A DNA stretch of 64,000 nt from positions 62,001 through 126,000 of the forward strand of contig CBFHNR010000002.1 in assembly GCA_965657215.1 (NCBI GenBank), read 5' to 3'. The position numbers and the translations under genes are program-made. The stretch comes from JAHEJA01 sp965657215 (lineage in GTDB: Bacteria; Pseudomonadota; Alphaproteobacteria; Rhodobacterales; Rhodobacteraceae). Shown here in pieces: positions 1 to 7,058 of this stretch (the first letter of the stretch is position 1; each line of letters opens with the position of its first letter). Under the pieces are notes generated by a model, which was given only the letters and a program-made list of their open reading frames with translations, did not search any database and was not told where the DNA came from.

Positions 1-235
1 CAAACATGAGGATGCCGCCGTAATCGCGATCAACGACGTGTTGGGTCAACCGTTCCCACCGATAGCGACGCATTGCCTGTAAATCGGGCATGATCAAACC
101 CGCAGCGTCCCATTCCGAAATGGCCAAACGGGTTGGGCCAATTTCCACTCTGTTTTGATCGTTGGGGGTGTTATCGGCAAGCATGTCGCCGCGCGTTGGA
201 TCTATCTTGCGGGTATCTCGAAAATGCGTGTTCAT
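1..235 (-). CDS. dddP: DMSP lyase DddP, N-terminal part (cut by window edge)
   Basis: The reverse strand reads 78 residues from an ATG at 235 to the window edge without a stop, preceded by a strong AGGAGG ribosome site (241-246). The start contains RDTRKIDPTRG, then NRVEIGPTRLA and later RDYGGILMF. This matches the N-terminus I remember for DddP, the M24-peptidase-like (creatinase/prolidase fold) enzyme that cleaves dimethylsulfoniopropionate to dimethyl sulfide and acrylate in roseobacters. The metal-binding catalytic residues lie in the missing part, so activity cannot be judged. It is divergent from the gene at 335, with a 99-base intergenic region that must hold both promoters. Identification is from the N-terminal pattern only; another M24 family member is the alternative. 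Confidence 0.8.
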   Translation of the reverse strand, partial: MNTHFRDTRKIDPTRGDMLADNTPNDQNRVEIGPTRLAISEWDAAGLIMPDLQAMRRYRWERLTQHVVDRDYGGILMF

Positions 236-334
236 CAGGACCTCCTCGTTTCGATCAGCTTCTGAGAGAATATCGATCACGTCCTGTCTGTTTACGACTT
301 GATCTGTGCCGCAAATTGGTAAACTCTCTACGAA

Positions 335-1078
335 ATGACAGACATTTTGCAATCAACGCTTCCCTTTGATCATACCAACCCTCGGAATTTACCAGGGGTT
401 CAACCGCTTGATCCAAGCGACTGGATTCATGTGGATGACGCCTTCTCAGGACAAATGGGGGAACGCGAGCGCCTGTTGCGGGACCATCGTGGCGATGTGA
501 TTGCCTTAGATGACAGGGCAAGACCAGCGGCGGATGAATTGTTGAGTGTGCTATTGGACTATCTCGCGCAAAGGGACGATTATCGCGTCTCCTCTGGCAC
601 TGTTGTGCGTCCTGATGGGAAAACGGTGTCGATCGATTACGATGACCCAATGGGAACCCTGACGTGTCTGGTCCAAAATGACTTTTGCATTTTGCAAAAA
701 CAGGGCGACGAGCATGTGTTGACGGGGGCATGCCTGTGTTTTCCGGCCAGTTGGTCTTTGCCAGATAAATTCATGCGGCCTCTTGGGGCCATTCATGAGC
801 CCATTGATAGTTATGATGAAAATATTGCCAAGCGGGTGCAGCGATTGTTTGATGGGCTTCAGGTAGACCGTCCTTTGTGGCGGTTCAATGTGTTGACCTA
901 TGATGTGCCAACCCTGCATTTACCCCAAACCCGTAGCTTGGAGCGGAGCGAGGAAGAACGCTCGCAGGATCGCTTTCTGAGGTCAGAGCGGCAAACTCTT
1001 GTCAAATTGCCCGACACGCAAGCCGTCATTTTTGGCATTCATACATTTGTCTTAAGAAAACCCGCTTCGCCAAATTAA
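335..1078 (+). CDS. Haem-dependent oxidative N-demethylase-like protein (DUF3445)
   Basis: This 247-residue protein has the pattern of the DUF3445 family, whose characterised members are haem-dependent oxidative N-demethylases acting on small methylated amines such as dimethylamine. The most telling stretch is CFPASWSLPDKFMRPLGAIH (about residues 130-150), followed by LWRFNVLTYD and a C-terminal RSERQTLVKLPDT segment typical of the family. No signal peptide or membrane segment is seen, so it is probably cytoplasmic. The reductase and partner subunits of the dimethylamine monooxygenase operon are not next to it, so it stands alone here. It is divergent from dddP, which raises a possible link to methylated osmolyte use, but that is inference. 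The start at 335 lacks a clear ribosome site. Confidence 0.78.
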   Translation: MTDILQSTLPFDHTNPRNLPGVQPLDPSDWIHVDDAFSGQMGERERLLRDHRGDVIALDDRARPAADELLSVLLDYLAQRDDYRVSSGTVVRPDGKTVSIDYDDPMGTLTCLVQNDFCILQKQGDEHVLTGACLCFPASWSLPDKFMRPLGAIHEPIDSYDENIAKRVQRLFDGLQVDRPLWRFNVLTYDVPTLHLPQTRSLERSEEERSQDRFLRSERQTLVKLPDTQAVIFGIHTFVLRKPASPN

Positions 1079-1169
1079 CGATGGTCCGCAAATCGCACAG
1101 TTTTTGCCCCAATCGGAACACAATCTCCTGACAAAACTCACTAAATATCGAGAGTAAGGAGTATTCTCT

Positions 1170-1400
1170 GTGCGTTTACGTGAATTTTGGAATGATCAGT
1201 CAGGTGCGGTAACCGTTGATTGGGTGGTCTTAACTGCAGTTGCTGTTGTTTGCTGCGTTGCGGCAGTAAGTGTCATAAAAGACCCCATCTTGAACAGCCT
1301 GAACAGGACTGTTGTTTACATGCATTCTTGGGAGGATTGCCAAGCCGGTAAAACTGTTATTGCCGCACTTTATGGTCCCCCTGTACGTATCTGTAACTAA
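1170..1400 (+). CDS. Small Flp-pilin-like membrane protein
   Basis: A 76-residue protein starting at GTG 1170, eight bases after an AAGGAG ribosome site (1155-1160). The N-terminus (FWNDQSGAVTVDWVVLTA) is the pattern of Flp/Fap-type pilin-like proteins of Rhodobacteraceae, with a short basic leader and one hydrophobic helix (about residues 14-36). The C-terminal part has three cysteines and no further recognisable motif. No tad/cpa assembly genes are nearby, so it is an orphan copy. A hairpin terminator follows directly at 1429. Its role, whether minor pilin or small envelope protein, is unknown. Confidence 0.6.
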   Translation: MRLREFWNDQSGAVTVDWVVLTAVAVVCCVAAVSVIKDPILNSLNRTVVYMHSWEDCQAGKTVIAALYGPPVRICN

Positions 1401-1428
1401 TACGTGCAAATCATTTGAAACGAAAAAT

Positions 1429-1451
1429 AGTGGCCTTGGCCACTCTTTTTT
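1429..1451 (+). terminator. Intrinsic terminator of the pilin-like gene
   Basis: AGTGGCC and GGCCACT form an inverted repeat followed by C and six T (1446-1451), just after the stop codon at 1400. Confidence 0.7.
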
Positions 1452-1469
1452 ATATGTGACCCGTGCAAC

Positions 1470-1500
1470 AAAAAACGGCGGCCACTTGGACCGCCGTTTC
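1470..1500 (-). terminator. Intrinsic terminator of glnA
   Basis: AAACGGCGG and CCGCCGTTT form a 9-bp stem; on the minus strand the stem runs into a T-rich tail (the A-run at 1470-1475), 20 bases after the glnA stop. Confidence 0.8.
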
Positions 1501-1519
1501 TCTAATCTCAGACTGCCGC

Positions 1520-2926
1520 TTAGCAGCTGTAGTACATGCCGTATTCCACTGGGTGTGGCGTATGCTCGTACTGTTCGATTTCTTCCATCTTCAGGCCAAT
1601 GTAGCCTTCGATTTGGTCTTTGGTGAACACGTCACCTGCGATGAGGTATTCGTGATCCGCTTGTAGTTCTTTCATTGCTTCGCGCAAAGAACCACAAACC
1701 GTTGGGATTTCTGCCAATTCTTCCGCAGGAAGGTCATACAAGTTCTTGTCCATTGCTTCACCTGGATCGATCTTGTTTTTGATACCGTCTAGGCCAGCCA
1801 TCAAAAGGGCAGCGAAGCAAAGGTATGGGTTTGCAGATGGATCAGGGAAACGGGCTTCTACACGCTTTGCCTTTGGTGATTCAGTCCAAGGGATACGAAC
1901 ACAGCCAGAGCGGTTACGTGCAGAGTAAGCGCGAAGAACAGGAGCTTCGAACCCTGGGATCAAACGCTTGTAAGAGTTTGTTGACGGGTTTGTGAAGGCG
2001 TTCAATGATTTCGCGTGCTTCAAAACACCACCGATGAAATACAAGGCTTCTTGTGAAAGATCCGCGTATTTATCACCTGCAAACAATGGCTTGCCATCTT
2101 TCCAGATTGACATGTTTACGTGCATGCCTGTGCCGTTGTCGCCTGCGATTGGCTTTGGCATAAAGGTCGCTGATTTGCCGTAAGCATGCGCCACGTTGTG
2201 GATGATGTATTTGTATTTCTGGATGTTGTCAGCTTGCTCTGTCAACGTACCAAAGATCAAACCAAGCTCGTGCTGACAAGACGCCACTTCGTGGTGGTGC
2301 TTGTCAACTTTCATGCCGATACGCTTCATTGTTGAGAGCATTTCTGCACGAAGGTCTTGCGCATCATCAATTGGGTTAACTGGGAAATAGCCACCCTTGA
2401 CACCAGGACGGTGACCTGTGTTGCCCATTTCGTATTCTGTATCAGTGTTCCATGATCCGTCGATTGCATCGACTTCGAAGGACACTTTGTTCATTGTGTT
2501 AGAATAACGAACGTCATCAAAGATAAAGAATTCGGCTTCTGGGCCCATGTAGGCAACATCACCAATGCCGGAGGCTTTCAAATATGCTTCCGCTTTTTCC
2601 GCTGTACCACGTGGGTCACGCTCATATGATTCACCTGTATCAGGCTCAACGATTGAACAGTGAACGCACAATGTTTTTTCCGCATAGAAGGGATCAACAT
2701 AGCAGCTGTCCGTGTCCAACATCAGTTTCATGTCAGAAGACTCGATTGATTTCCAACCTGCGATGGATGAACCGTCGAACATAAAGCCTTCTTCGATGAA
2801 GTCTTCGTCAACAAGATCTGCACATACAGTGACGTGCTGTAGCTTGCCGCGTGTGTCAGTAAAGCGAACGTCAACGTATTCAACGCCTTCGTCTGCGATG
2901 AGCTTTAGCATTTTCTCTGCGCTCAT
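1520..2926 (-). CDS. glnA: Glutamine synthetase type I
   Basis: Makes glutamine from glutamate, ammonia and ATP; the main cytoplasmic ammonia-assimilation enzyme, a dodecamer. The 468-residue length is normal for type GSI. Visible family signatures are the N-terminal beta-grasp segment with MFDGSSIAGW, the catalytic-domain stretch KPIAGDNGTGMHVNMSIW (ammonia and ATP site), NRSGCVRIPW, and the adenylylation loop KNLYDLPAEE, whose Tyr is modified by GlnE. It lies 23 bases downstream of glnB in the same direction, the standard alphaproteobacterial glnB-glnA operon, and ends in its own terminator. Regulation by the PII protein upstream, adenylylation and NtrC is known for the family; I did not find a convincing sigma-54 promoter. 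Confidence 0.98.
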   Translation of the reverse strand: MSAEKMLKLIADEGVEYVDVRFTDTRGKLQHVTVCADLVDEDFIEEGFMFDGSSIAGWKSIESSDMKLMLDTDSCYVDPFYAEKTLCVHCSIVEPDTGESYERDPRGTAEKAEAYLKASGIGDVAYMGPEAEFFIFDDVRYSNTMNKVSFEVDAIDGSWNTDTEYEMGNTGHRPGVKGGYFPVNPIDDAQDLRAEMLSTMKRIGMKVDKHHHEVASCQHELGLIFGTLTEQADNIQKYKYIIHNVAHAYGKSATFMPKPIAGDNGTGMHVNMSIWKDGKPLFAGDKYADLSQEALYFIGGVLKHAKSLNAFTNPSTNSYKRLIPGFEAPVLRAYSARNRSGCVRIPWTESPKAKRVEARFPDPSANPYLCFAALLMAGLDGIKNKIDPGEAMDKNLYDLPAEELAEIPTVCGSLREAMKELQADHEYLIAGDVFTKDQIEGYIGLKMEEIEQYEHTPHPVEYGMYYSC

Positions 2927-2949
2927 GATCTTTCCTCTCTTGATCGTGA

Positions 2950-3288
2950 TTATAGGGCGTCTGAACCGGTCTCACCGGTGCGGATGCGAATGGCTTGTTC
3001 TACAGGGCTTACAAAAATTTTGCCGTCCCCAATTTTATCAGTCTTTGCGGCATCTACGATGGCTTCGATGGCGGCGTCAACTTGATCGTCGTCCAAAACC
3101 ACGTCGATTTTCACTTTTGGTAGGAAATCAACAACATATTCTGCGCCGCGGTACAATTCTGTGTGACCTTTTTGACGGCCGAAGCCTTTGACTTCAATCA
3201 CAGAAAGACCTTGTACACCGACCTCTTGTAATGCCTCTTTTACTTCATCCAATTTGAATGGTTTAATGATGGCTTCGATCTTTTTCAT
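2950..3288 (-). CDS. glnB: Nitrogen regulatory protein PII
   Basis: A 112-residue trimeric signal protein that senses 2-oxoglutarate, ATP/ADP and glutamine status. The T-loop is complete, with Tyr51 (in RGAEYVVDF), the residue uridylylated by GlnD. The start MKKIEAIIKPFKLDEVK and the C-terminal GEKIFV-like segment (GDGKIFVSPVEQAIRIRTGE) are typical. It sits directly upstream of glnA. Without an amtB neighbour it is best called glnB rather than glnK. A perfect AGGAGG ribosome site (3295-3300 on the minus strand) precedes the start, and a small hairpin (CCCAG/CTGGG, 3309-3321) lies in the leader. Confidence 0.97.
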   Translation of the reverse strand: MKKIEAIIKPFKLDEVKEALQEVGVQGLSVIEVKGFGRQKGHTELYRGAEYVVDFLPKVKIDVVLDDDQVDAAIEAIVDAAKTDKIGDGKIFVSPVEQAIRIRTGETGSDAL

Positions 3289-3651
3289 TTAGGCCTCCTA
3301 AACGTACCCAGTGTCTGGGACCGTTTGATCATAGGGCGCTTTGCCTCGCAAGATCTAGCGCAAAAGCTGAGTGGACAAAACGGGCACTTCTTGGGGAGGG
3401 GTTAAAAAATAACCCAATTGCACAAAAATTAATCATTTTTGAAACTTGCGTGGTGGTGTCAATTTTACAGTGAATGGGTGACGGAAAAAAAAAGGTTTTT
3501 GTTTCAATGAATTAAAAGGATTCGGATCACAGATGTTCCGTTACAAAACGCGTGAACTTTTGCCTCTTCATAAATTCCAAAAATTTTTACAAAAATGCAT
3601 TTTTGGTCTCGCATCCCAAAAGAATCTTTGTTAGAGACCGCTCCAGAACGT
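3289..3651. other. Intergenic region with the glnB leader; no gene seen
   Basis: 363 bases between glnB and tRNA-Leu. It holds the glnB ribosome site, a small hairpin in the leader (3309-3321), a GGGTTA/TAACCC hairpin around 3400-3417 and AT-rich sequence that probably carries the glnB promoter. A TTGCAC element near 3418 could be half an NtrC site, but I saw no full palindrome. No coding pattern is convincing. Confidence 0.5.
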
Positions 3652-3736
3652 GCGGGTGTGGCGAAATTGGTAGACGCACTAGATTTAGGTTCTAGCGCCG
3701 AGAGGCGTGGGGGTTCAAGTCCCTCCACCCGCACCA
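3652..3736 (+). tRNA. tRNA-Leu (anticodon UAG)
   Basis: An 85-base gene with acceptor stem GCGGGTG/CACCCGC, a long variable arm typical of tRNA-Leu, anticodon stem CTAGA/TCTAG with loop TTTAGGT (anticodon TAG), T-arm GGGGGTTCAAGTCCCTC and an encoded CCA at 3734-3736. Confidence 0.96.
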
Positions 3737-3978
3737 GTTATCTCCCCAATAGCATTTTTTCATAAATAACAGAGCGTTGGCCGACATTTGTGTTTTGCGG
3801 ATAGACGCTGACCTTCCAATCTATCTTGATCCACTTTCCATTCTTTCTGCTGTTAAGATGCCTTGATTTTGGGGCCTTACGATAAGGAATTTCTTGCTGT
3901 GGTCGCGAAACGAAGTAGACTGCTCTGGTCGCTAATGTGTTCACAAGCTGTTCGTTTTGATGTCTGGGGGAAATGGAA

Positions 3979-5049
3979 ATGAAGCAAGACTACTCATTGC
4001 TGGGCGAAACTGGCAAAGCTGCGGTTGAGGCAGGGCTTGCCAAACCAAATTGGTTTCGCCCGAAAGTATCCCCCGAAGATATTCGCCGCCTTAGTCAAAA
4101 ACAGGACCGGCGTCCCACGATAGATGCCTTCGTTTGGCTTGGTCTACTTGTGCTGTCTGGTGGCATTGCCGCCTATAGTTTTCCCTCTTGGTGGGGGCTT
4201 CCATTTTGGCTGATCTATGGCGTTTTGTATTCGTCGGCCTCTGATGCGCGTTGGCATGAATGCGGACATTCAACGGCTTTTAAAACCCAATGGAAAAACG
4301 AAGTGATTTATCAAATTGCGTCCTTTTTCCTATTGAGATCGCCGGTTCTTTGGCGGGCGAGCCACGTGCGACACCACACTGATACAATTATAGTCGGACG
4401 TGATCCTGAAATTGCGAATATGCGTCCGCCTGATCTGATCAATCATGCTTTTCGCTTTTTCGGGGTCGTTGAGCTCTATGTTAACCTTGGGCGCTGGTTT
4501 GATCACGTAAGAGGCCGCATTGACCCACAGGATGCGACATATCTCAGAGAACAAGATTTGCCGCGTGTCTACCGCATTGCCCGAATTTGGGGTGTGATTT
4601 TTGCGGCTGTAATCATAGCGGCGATTGCGTTTGCCTCATGGGTTCCGATCTTACTTGTGGTCACGCCGCGTATTTATGGCAATTGGCAGATGATCATGAC
4701 GGGGACGCTTCAGCATTTGGGATTGGCTGAAAATGTAACAGATCACCGCCTCAATACGCGCACCGTCATGATGAACCCGATCAATCGGTTTTTGTATCTC
4801 AATATGAATTATCACGTGGAACATCATATGTTTACGATGATCCCATATTATAACCTTCCAGCGCTGCGTGAGTTAATCCAACATGATTTACCAGACGCAG
4901 AGCCAAGCATTGCTCAGGCCTACCGACGGCTGTTGCCTGTGCTGTGGCGCCAGTTGAAGGATGAGAAAGCCGTGATCATTTATGATCTCCCAGAGGGAGC
5001 CGCGCCCTATCGTGATGAGGTTAACGTACTTAGACCGCATGCAGTCTAG
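3979..5049 (+). CDS. Membrane fatty acid desaturase family protein
   Basis: A 356-residue integral membrane di-iron desaturase or hydroxylase. Three histidine boxes are visible: HECGH (near residue 94), HVRHH (near 131) and HVEHH (near 281), in the order and spacing of the FA_desaturase family. Hydrophobic segments lie at about 45-85 and 200-225. The start at 3979 is preferred because the GGGGG ribosome site (3966-3970) is 8 bases upstream; an ATG at 3973 is too close. The substrate is not evident: members of this family act on acyl lipids but also on other lipophilic or alkyl compounds. No electron donor gene is adjacent. It is followed 93 bases later by an EamA transporter in the same direction. 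Confidence 0.85.
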   Translation: MKQDYSLLGETGKAAVEAGLAKPNWFRPKVSPEDIRRLSQKQDRRPTIDAFVWLGLLVLSGGIAAYSFPSWWGLPFWLIYGVLYSSASDARWHECGHSTAFKTQWKNEVIYQIASFFLLRSPVLWRASHVRHHTDTIIVGRDPEIANMRPPDLINHAFRFFGVVELYVNLGRWFDHVRGRIDPQDATYLREQDLPRVYRIARIWGVIFAAVIIAAIAFASWVPILLVVTPRIYGNWQMIMTGTLQHLGLAENVTDHRLNTRTVMMNPINRFLYLNMNYHVEHHMFTMIPYYNLPALRELIQHDLPDAEPSIAQAYRRLLPVLWRQLKDEKAVIIYDLPEGAAPYRDEVNVLRPHAV

Positions 5050-5142
5050 GCGCGCTGTTTGAATTCCTAATGATATTTCGGCAAATCTCTTTCCATTTGC
5101 CAATATCAGGCGCATAGTTTCGCAAATCAAAGCGAGCACCTA

Positions 5143-6003
5143 ATGCCAGAGTCCCAATCCAATTCTGTTCCAATTTTACTGATGATTGGAGCGATATTTT
5201 GCTTTTCCTCTATGGATGCCGTTGCCAAGTCCGCGATGGAAATCATGCCTCCCGCACAGGCGATTTGGGCGCGCTATATCTCGCAAGCGGTCATCGTGAC
5301 GTTAATTGTCATTCCTCGGTTTAAACAGCTCGCGCGGACAGGGTATCCCAAGCTGCAACTGATGCGCTCTATTGCGTTGATGGGGGCGACAACTTTGTTT
5401 TTCTTAGGCATTTCACAGATTAGCCTTGCTGAGGCGACGGCTGTTATGGATGTAAATCCTGTTTTGATCACGCTAGGGGCATTTTTGTTTTTGGGTGAAC
5501 GCATTGGAATACGTCGGATTATAGGCGTTGCAGTCTCGCTGGTTGGGGCGCTGATTATCATTAGGCCTGGGGCCGGTGTGTTTTCTATTTATGCTTTGAT
5601 GCCTCTAGGGGCTGCGGTTTGCTATACGGCCTATAGTCTTGCCACGCGATTTGTCGGTCGAGACGAGAGCCCATGGACGTCCCTGTTTTATTCCGCTCTT
5701 GTCGGCGCTTTATGTTTTTCTGCTTACATTGCATTTCATTGGGTGCCGTTATCAGGTGAGGCACTGATTTTGATGGCGCTAATGGGGTTGTTTGGGACAC
5801 TGGGTCAGCTCTTTTTGATACGGGCTTTGACGCTCGGGGAGGCTAGTTTGATTGCTCCGTTTGCCTATACAGGCCTGATATGGGCGGCGCTCTATGGGAT
5901 CGTTTTGTTTGGCGATTATCCAGATGCGTGGACCATCTTAGGGGCCGCCGTGATTGTGGCGGGTGGGCTATATGTTTGGATTAGAGAGCGCCAAACACGT
6001 TAA
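5143..6003 (+). CDS. EamA/DMT-family transporter
   Basis: A 286-residue inner-membrane protein with about ten hydrophobic helices arranged as two EamA repeats (roughly residues 8-138 and 150-280). Repeat signatures such as FLGERIGIRRIIGVAVSLVGAL and the end-of-repeat pattern LFGDYPDAWTILGAAVIVAGG are visible. Family members export or exchange small metabolites and amino acids; the substrate cannot be read from the sequence. It ends in a short charged tail (RERQTR) on the cytoplasmic side. The DUF3237 gene converges on it, leaving only 20 bases between the stop codons. Confidence 0.9.
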   Translation: MPESQSNSVPILLMIGAIFCFSSMDAVAKSAMEIMPPAQAIWARYISQAVIVTLIVIPRFKQLARTGYPKLQLMRSIALMGATTLFFLGISQISLAEATAVMDVNPVLITLGAFLFLGERIGIRRIIGVAVSLVGALIIIRPGAGVFSIYALMPLGAAVCYTAYSLATRFVGRDESPWTSLFYSALVGALCFSAYIAFHWVPLSGEALILMALMGLFGTLGQLFLIRALTLGEASLIAPFAYTGLIWAALYGIVLFGDYPDAWTILGAAVIVAGGLYVWIRERQTR

Positions 6004-6023
6004 ACGGCTATTGGTTGGCTGAT

Positions 6024-6488
6024 TTAGCGAAGCGCATAAAGGTCCACATGGACCTTGTTGGCTTTGCGCTCACCCGTACCAACAAAGAGTGTTTTGTTGA
6101 CCCAGTCATATCGTTGATCACCGGTTTCAAGTCGTGCCTGTGTGCGCATATAATAGCTATCTGGATCAACATCTTCACCACGAGCAATCGCGTCAATCAC
6201 GTCCTTGGGGCCGTGGCGATACCCATAATTAATAATCTCGATCAATGCGCCATCATCAGTTTCCATCGCATAGCGCGTGTCCAGCTCTGCAACGCCATTT
6301 GCAAAGATCGTTTGCCAATCCGCACCGAGGTTGAGAATACGCCCACACAGCTCTGGCCCCGTTACAGTTCCCCCAACAATCGGAATAATCCGCCGCTCGC
6401 CTGCGCGCCCAGCCCCCATCTGTTTGATGGGATCAAGTTCGACCACAATTGAGCAAACATGAGACAGCTTTGGTATTGGGAGACCCAT
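6024..6488 (-). CDS. DUF3237 family protein
   Basis: A 154-residue protein with the DUF3237 pattern: an N-terminal strand, the IIPIVGGTVTGPELCGRILNLGADWQ segment in abbreviated form (GGTVTGP..GRIL.GGADWQ in relatives), the ARYAMETDDGALI-like core (here DTRYAMETDDGALIEI) and a C-terminal DWVNKTLFVGTGERK. These are small beta-barrel proteins often found beside aromatic or terpenoid degradation genes; biochemistry is poorly known. It is divergent from the MarR gene at 6564, so the two share a 75-base control region with a palindrome. I infer a role in the catabolic island that follows. Confidence 0.8.
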   Translation of the reverse strand: MGLPIPKLSHVCSIVVELDPIKQMGAGRAGERRIIPIVGGTVTGPELCGRILNLGADWQTIFANGVAELDTRYAMETDDGALIEIINYGYRHGPKDVIDAIARGEDVDPDSYYMRTQARLETGDQRYDWVNKTLFVGTGERKANKVHVDLYALR

Positions 6489-6504
6489 ATGTGTCTTACC
6501 TTTA

Positions 6505-6525
6505 ATTGTTTACACAGTTAACAAT
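6505..6525. promoter_or_regulatory. Candidate MarR operator between the DUF3237 and marR genes
   Basis: An imperfect 21-bp palindrome, ATTGTTTA-N5-TTAACAAT, sits between the two divergent genes, where a MarR autoregulator usually binds. The right part (ACAGTT..CA) recurs in the second divergent control region at 12805-12821. Assignment rests on position and symmetry only. Confidence 0.4.
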
Positions 6526-6563
6526 GCCAGATAATAATAGTTCACGCAAGTAACGAGGATGCC

Positions 6564-7037
6564 ATGACAAAGATAATGACCAAAGCTGAACGAGACATCA
6601 CCCTGAAAGAGGGGCATGGCGACTTGGATAGTTTGGTCGGCTATAACCTTAAACGCGCTTATGTTGTGATCAATGCGGATTACAGAGCCGCGCTTGGCGA
6701 GGATGGTTTGGCCCCGCGCGAATTCTCTGCTTTGGCTTTGATTGTCCAAGCACCGGGGATTACGCAAAGCACACTTGCCCGACATCTGGGTGTTGAGCGT
6801 TCTGGGCTGGTCAAAATTGTGGATGAGCTTGAGGCGAGGGCGTTTGTGCAACGTCAAGCGGTCAAAGGAGATCGCCGTGTGCAAGCTTTGATCGCGACAG
6901 AGAGTGGCACAGGCTTTTATGCCAAAACCCTAGAAACTGTTAAAGCGCACGAAGCCAAAATGTTGTCATCCCTGAGTTCTGACGAAGTGAACACACTCAA
7001 AGAGCTTTTGTACAAAATTCGAAGCATTGAGCTTTGA
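6564..7037 (+). CDS. MarR-family transcriptional regulator
   Basis: A 157-residue winged-helix regulator. The DNA-binding core is visible at about residues 50-105: FSALALIVQAPGITQSTLARHLG, then the recognition helix region ERSGLVKIVDELEARAFVQR and the wing AVKGDRRVQALIAT. Long helices at both ends form the usual dimer interface. The start at 6564 has ACGAGG 5 bases upstream. Relatives next to feruloyl-CoA synthase genes repress hydroxycinnamate catabolism and are released by the CoA-thioester; that role is likely but inferred. It is upstream of, and in the same direction as, the CoA ligase gene. Confidence 0.92.
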   Translation: MTKIMTKAERDITLKEGHGDLDSLVGYNLKRAYVVINADYRAALGEDGLAPREFSALALIVQAPGITQSTLARHLGVERSGLVKIVDELEARAFVQRQAVKGDRRVQALIATESGTGFYAKTLETVKAHEAKMLSSLSSDEVNTLKELLYKIRSIEL

Positions 7038-7058
7038 GCCCAAATTAAACGATTTATT

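Noticed and set aside
3289..3480. Sigma-54/NtrC promoter upstream of glnB
   Set aside because: Only a weak TTGCAC half-site was found; the GG/GC spacing of a sigma-54 promoter is missing.
3504..3734. Minus-strand open frame of 76 codons over tRNA-Leu
   Set aside because: It runs through the complete tRNA-Leu gene on the other strand and has no family pattern.
3738..3944. Minus-strand open frame of 68 codons between tRNA-Leu and the desaturase gene
   Set aside because: Considered as a remnant of an element integrated at the tRNA. It shows no integrase motif or repeat of the tRNA 3' end, and no ribosome site, so it is not supported.
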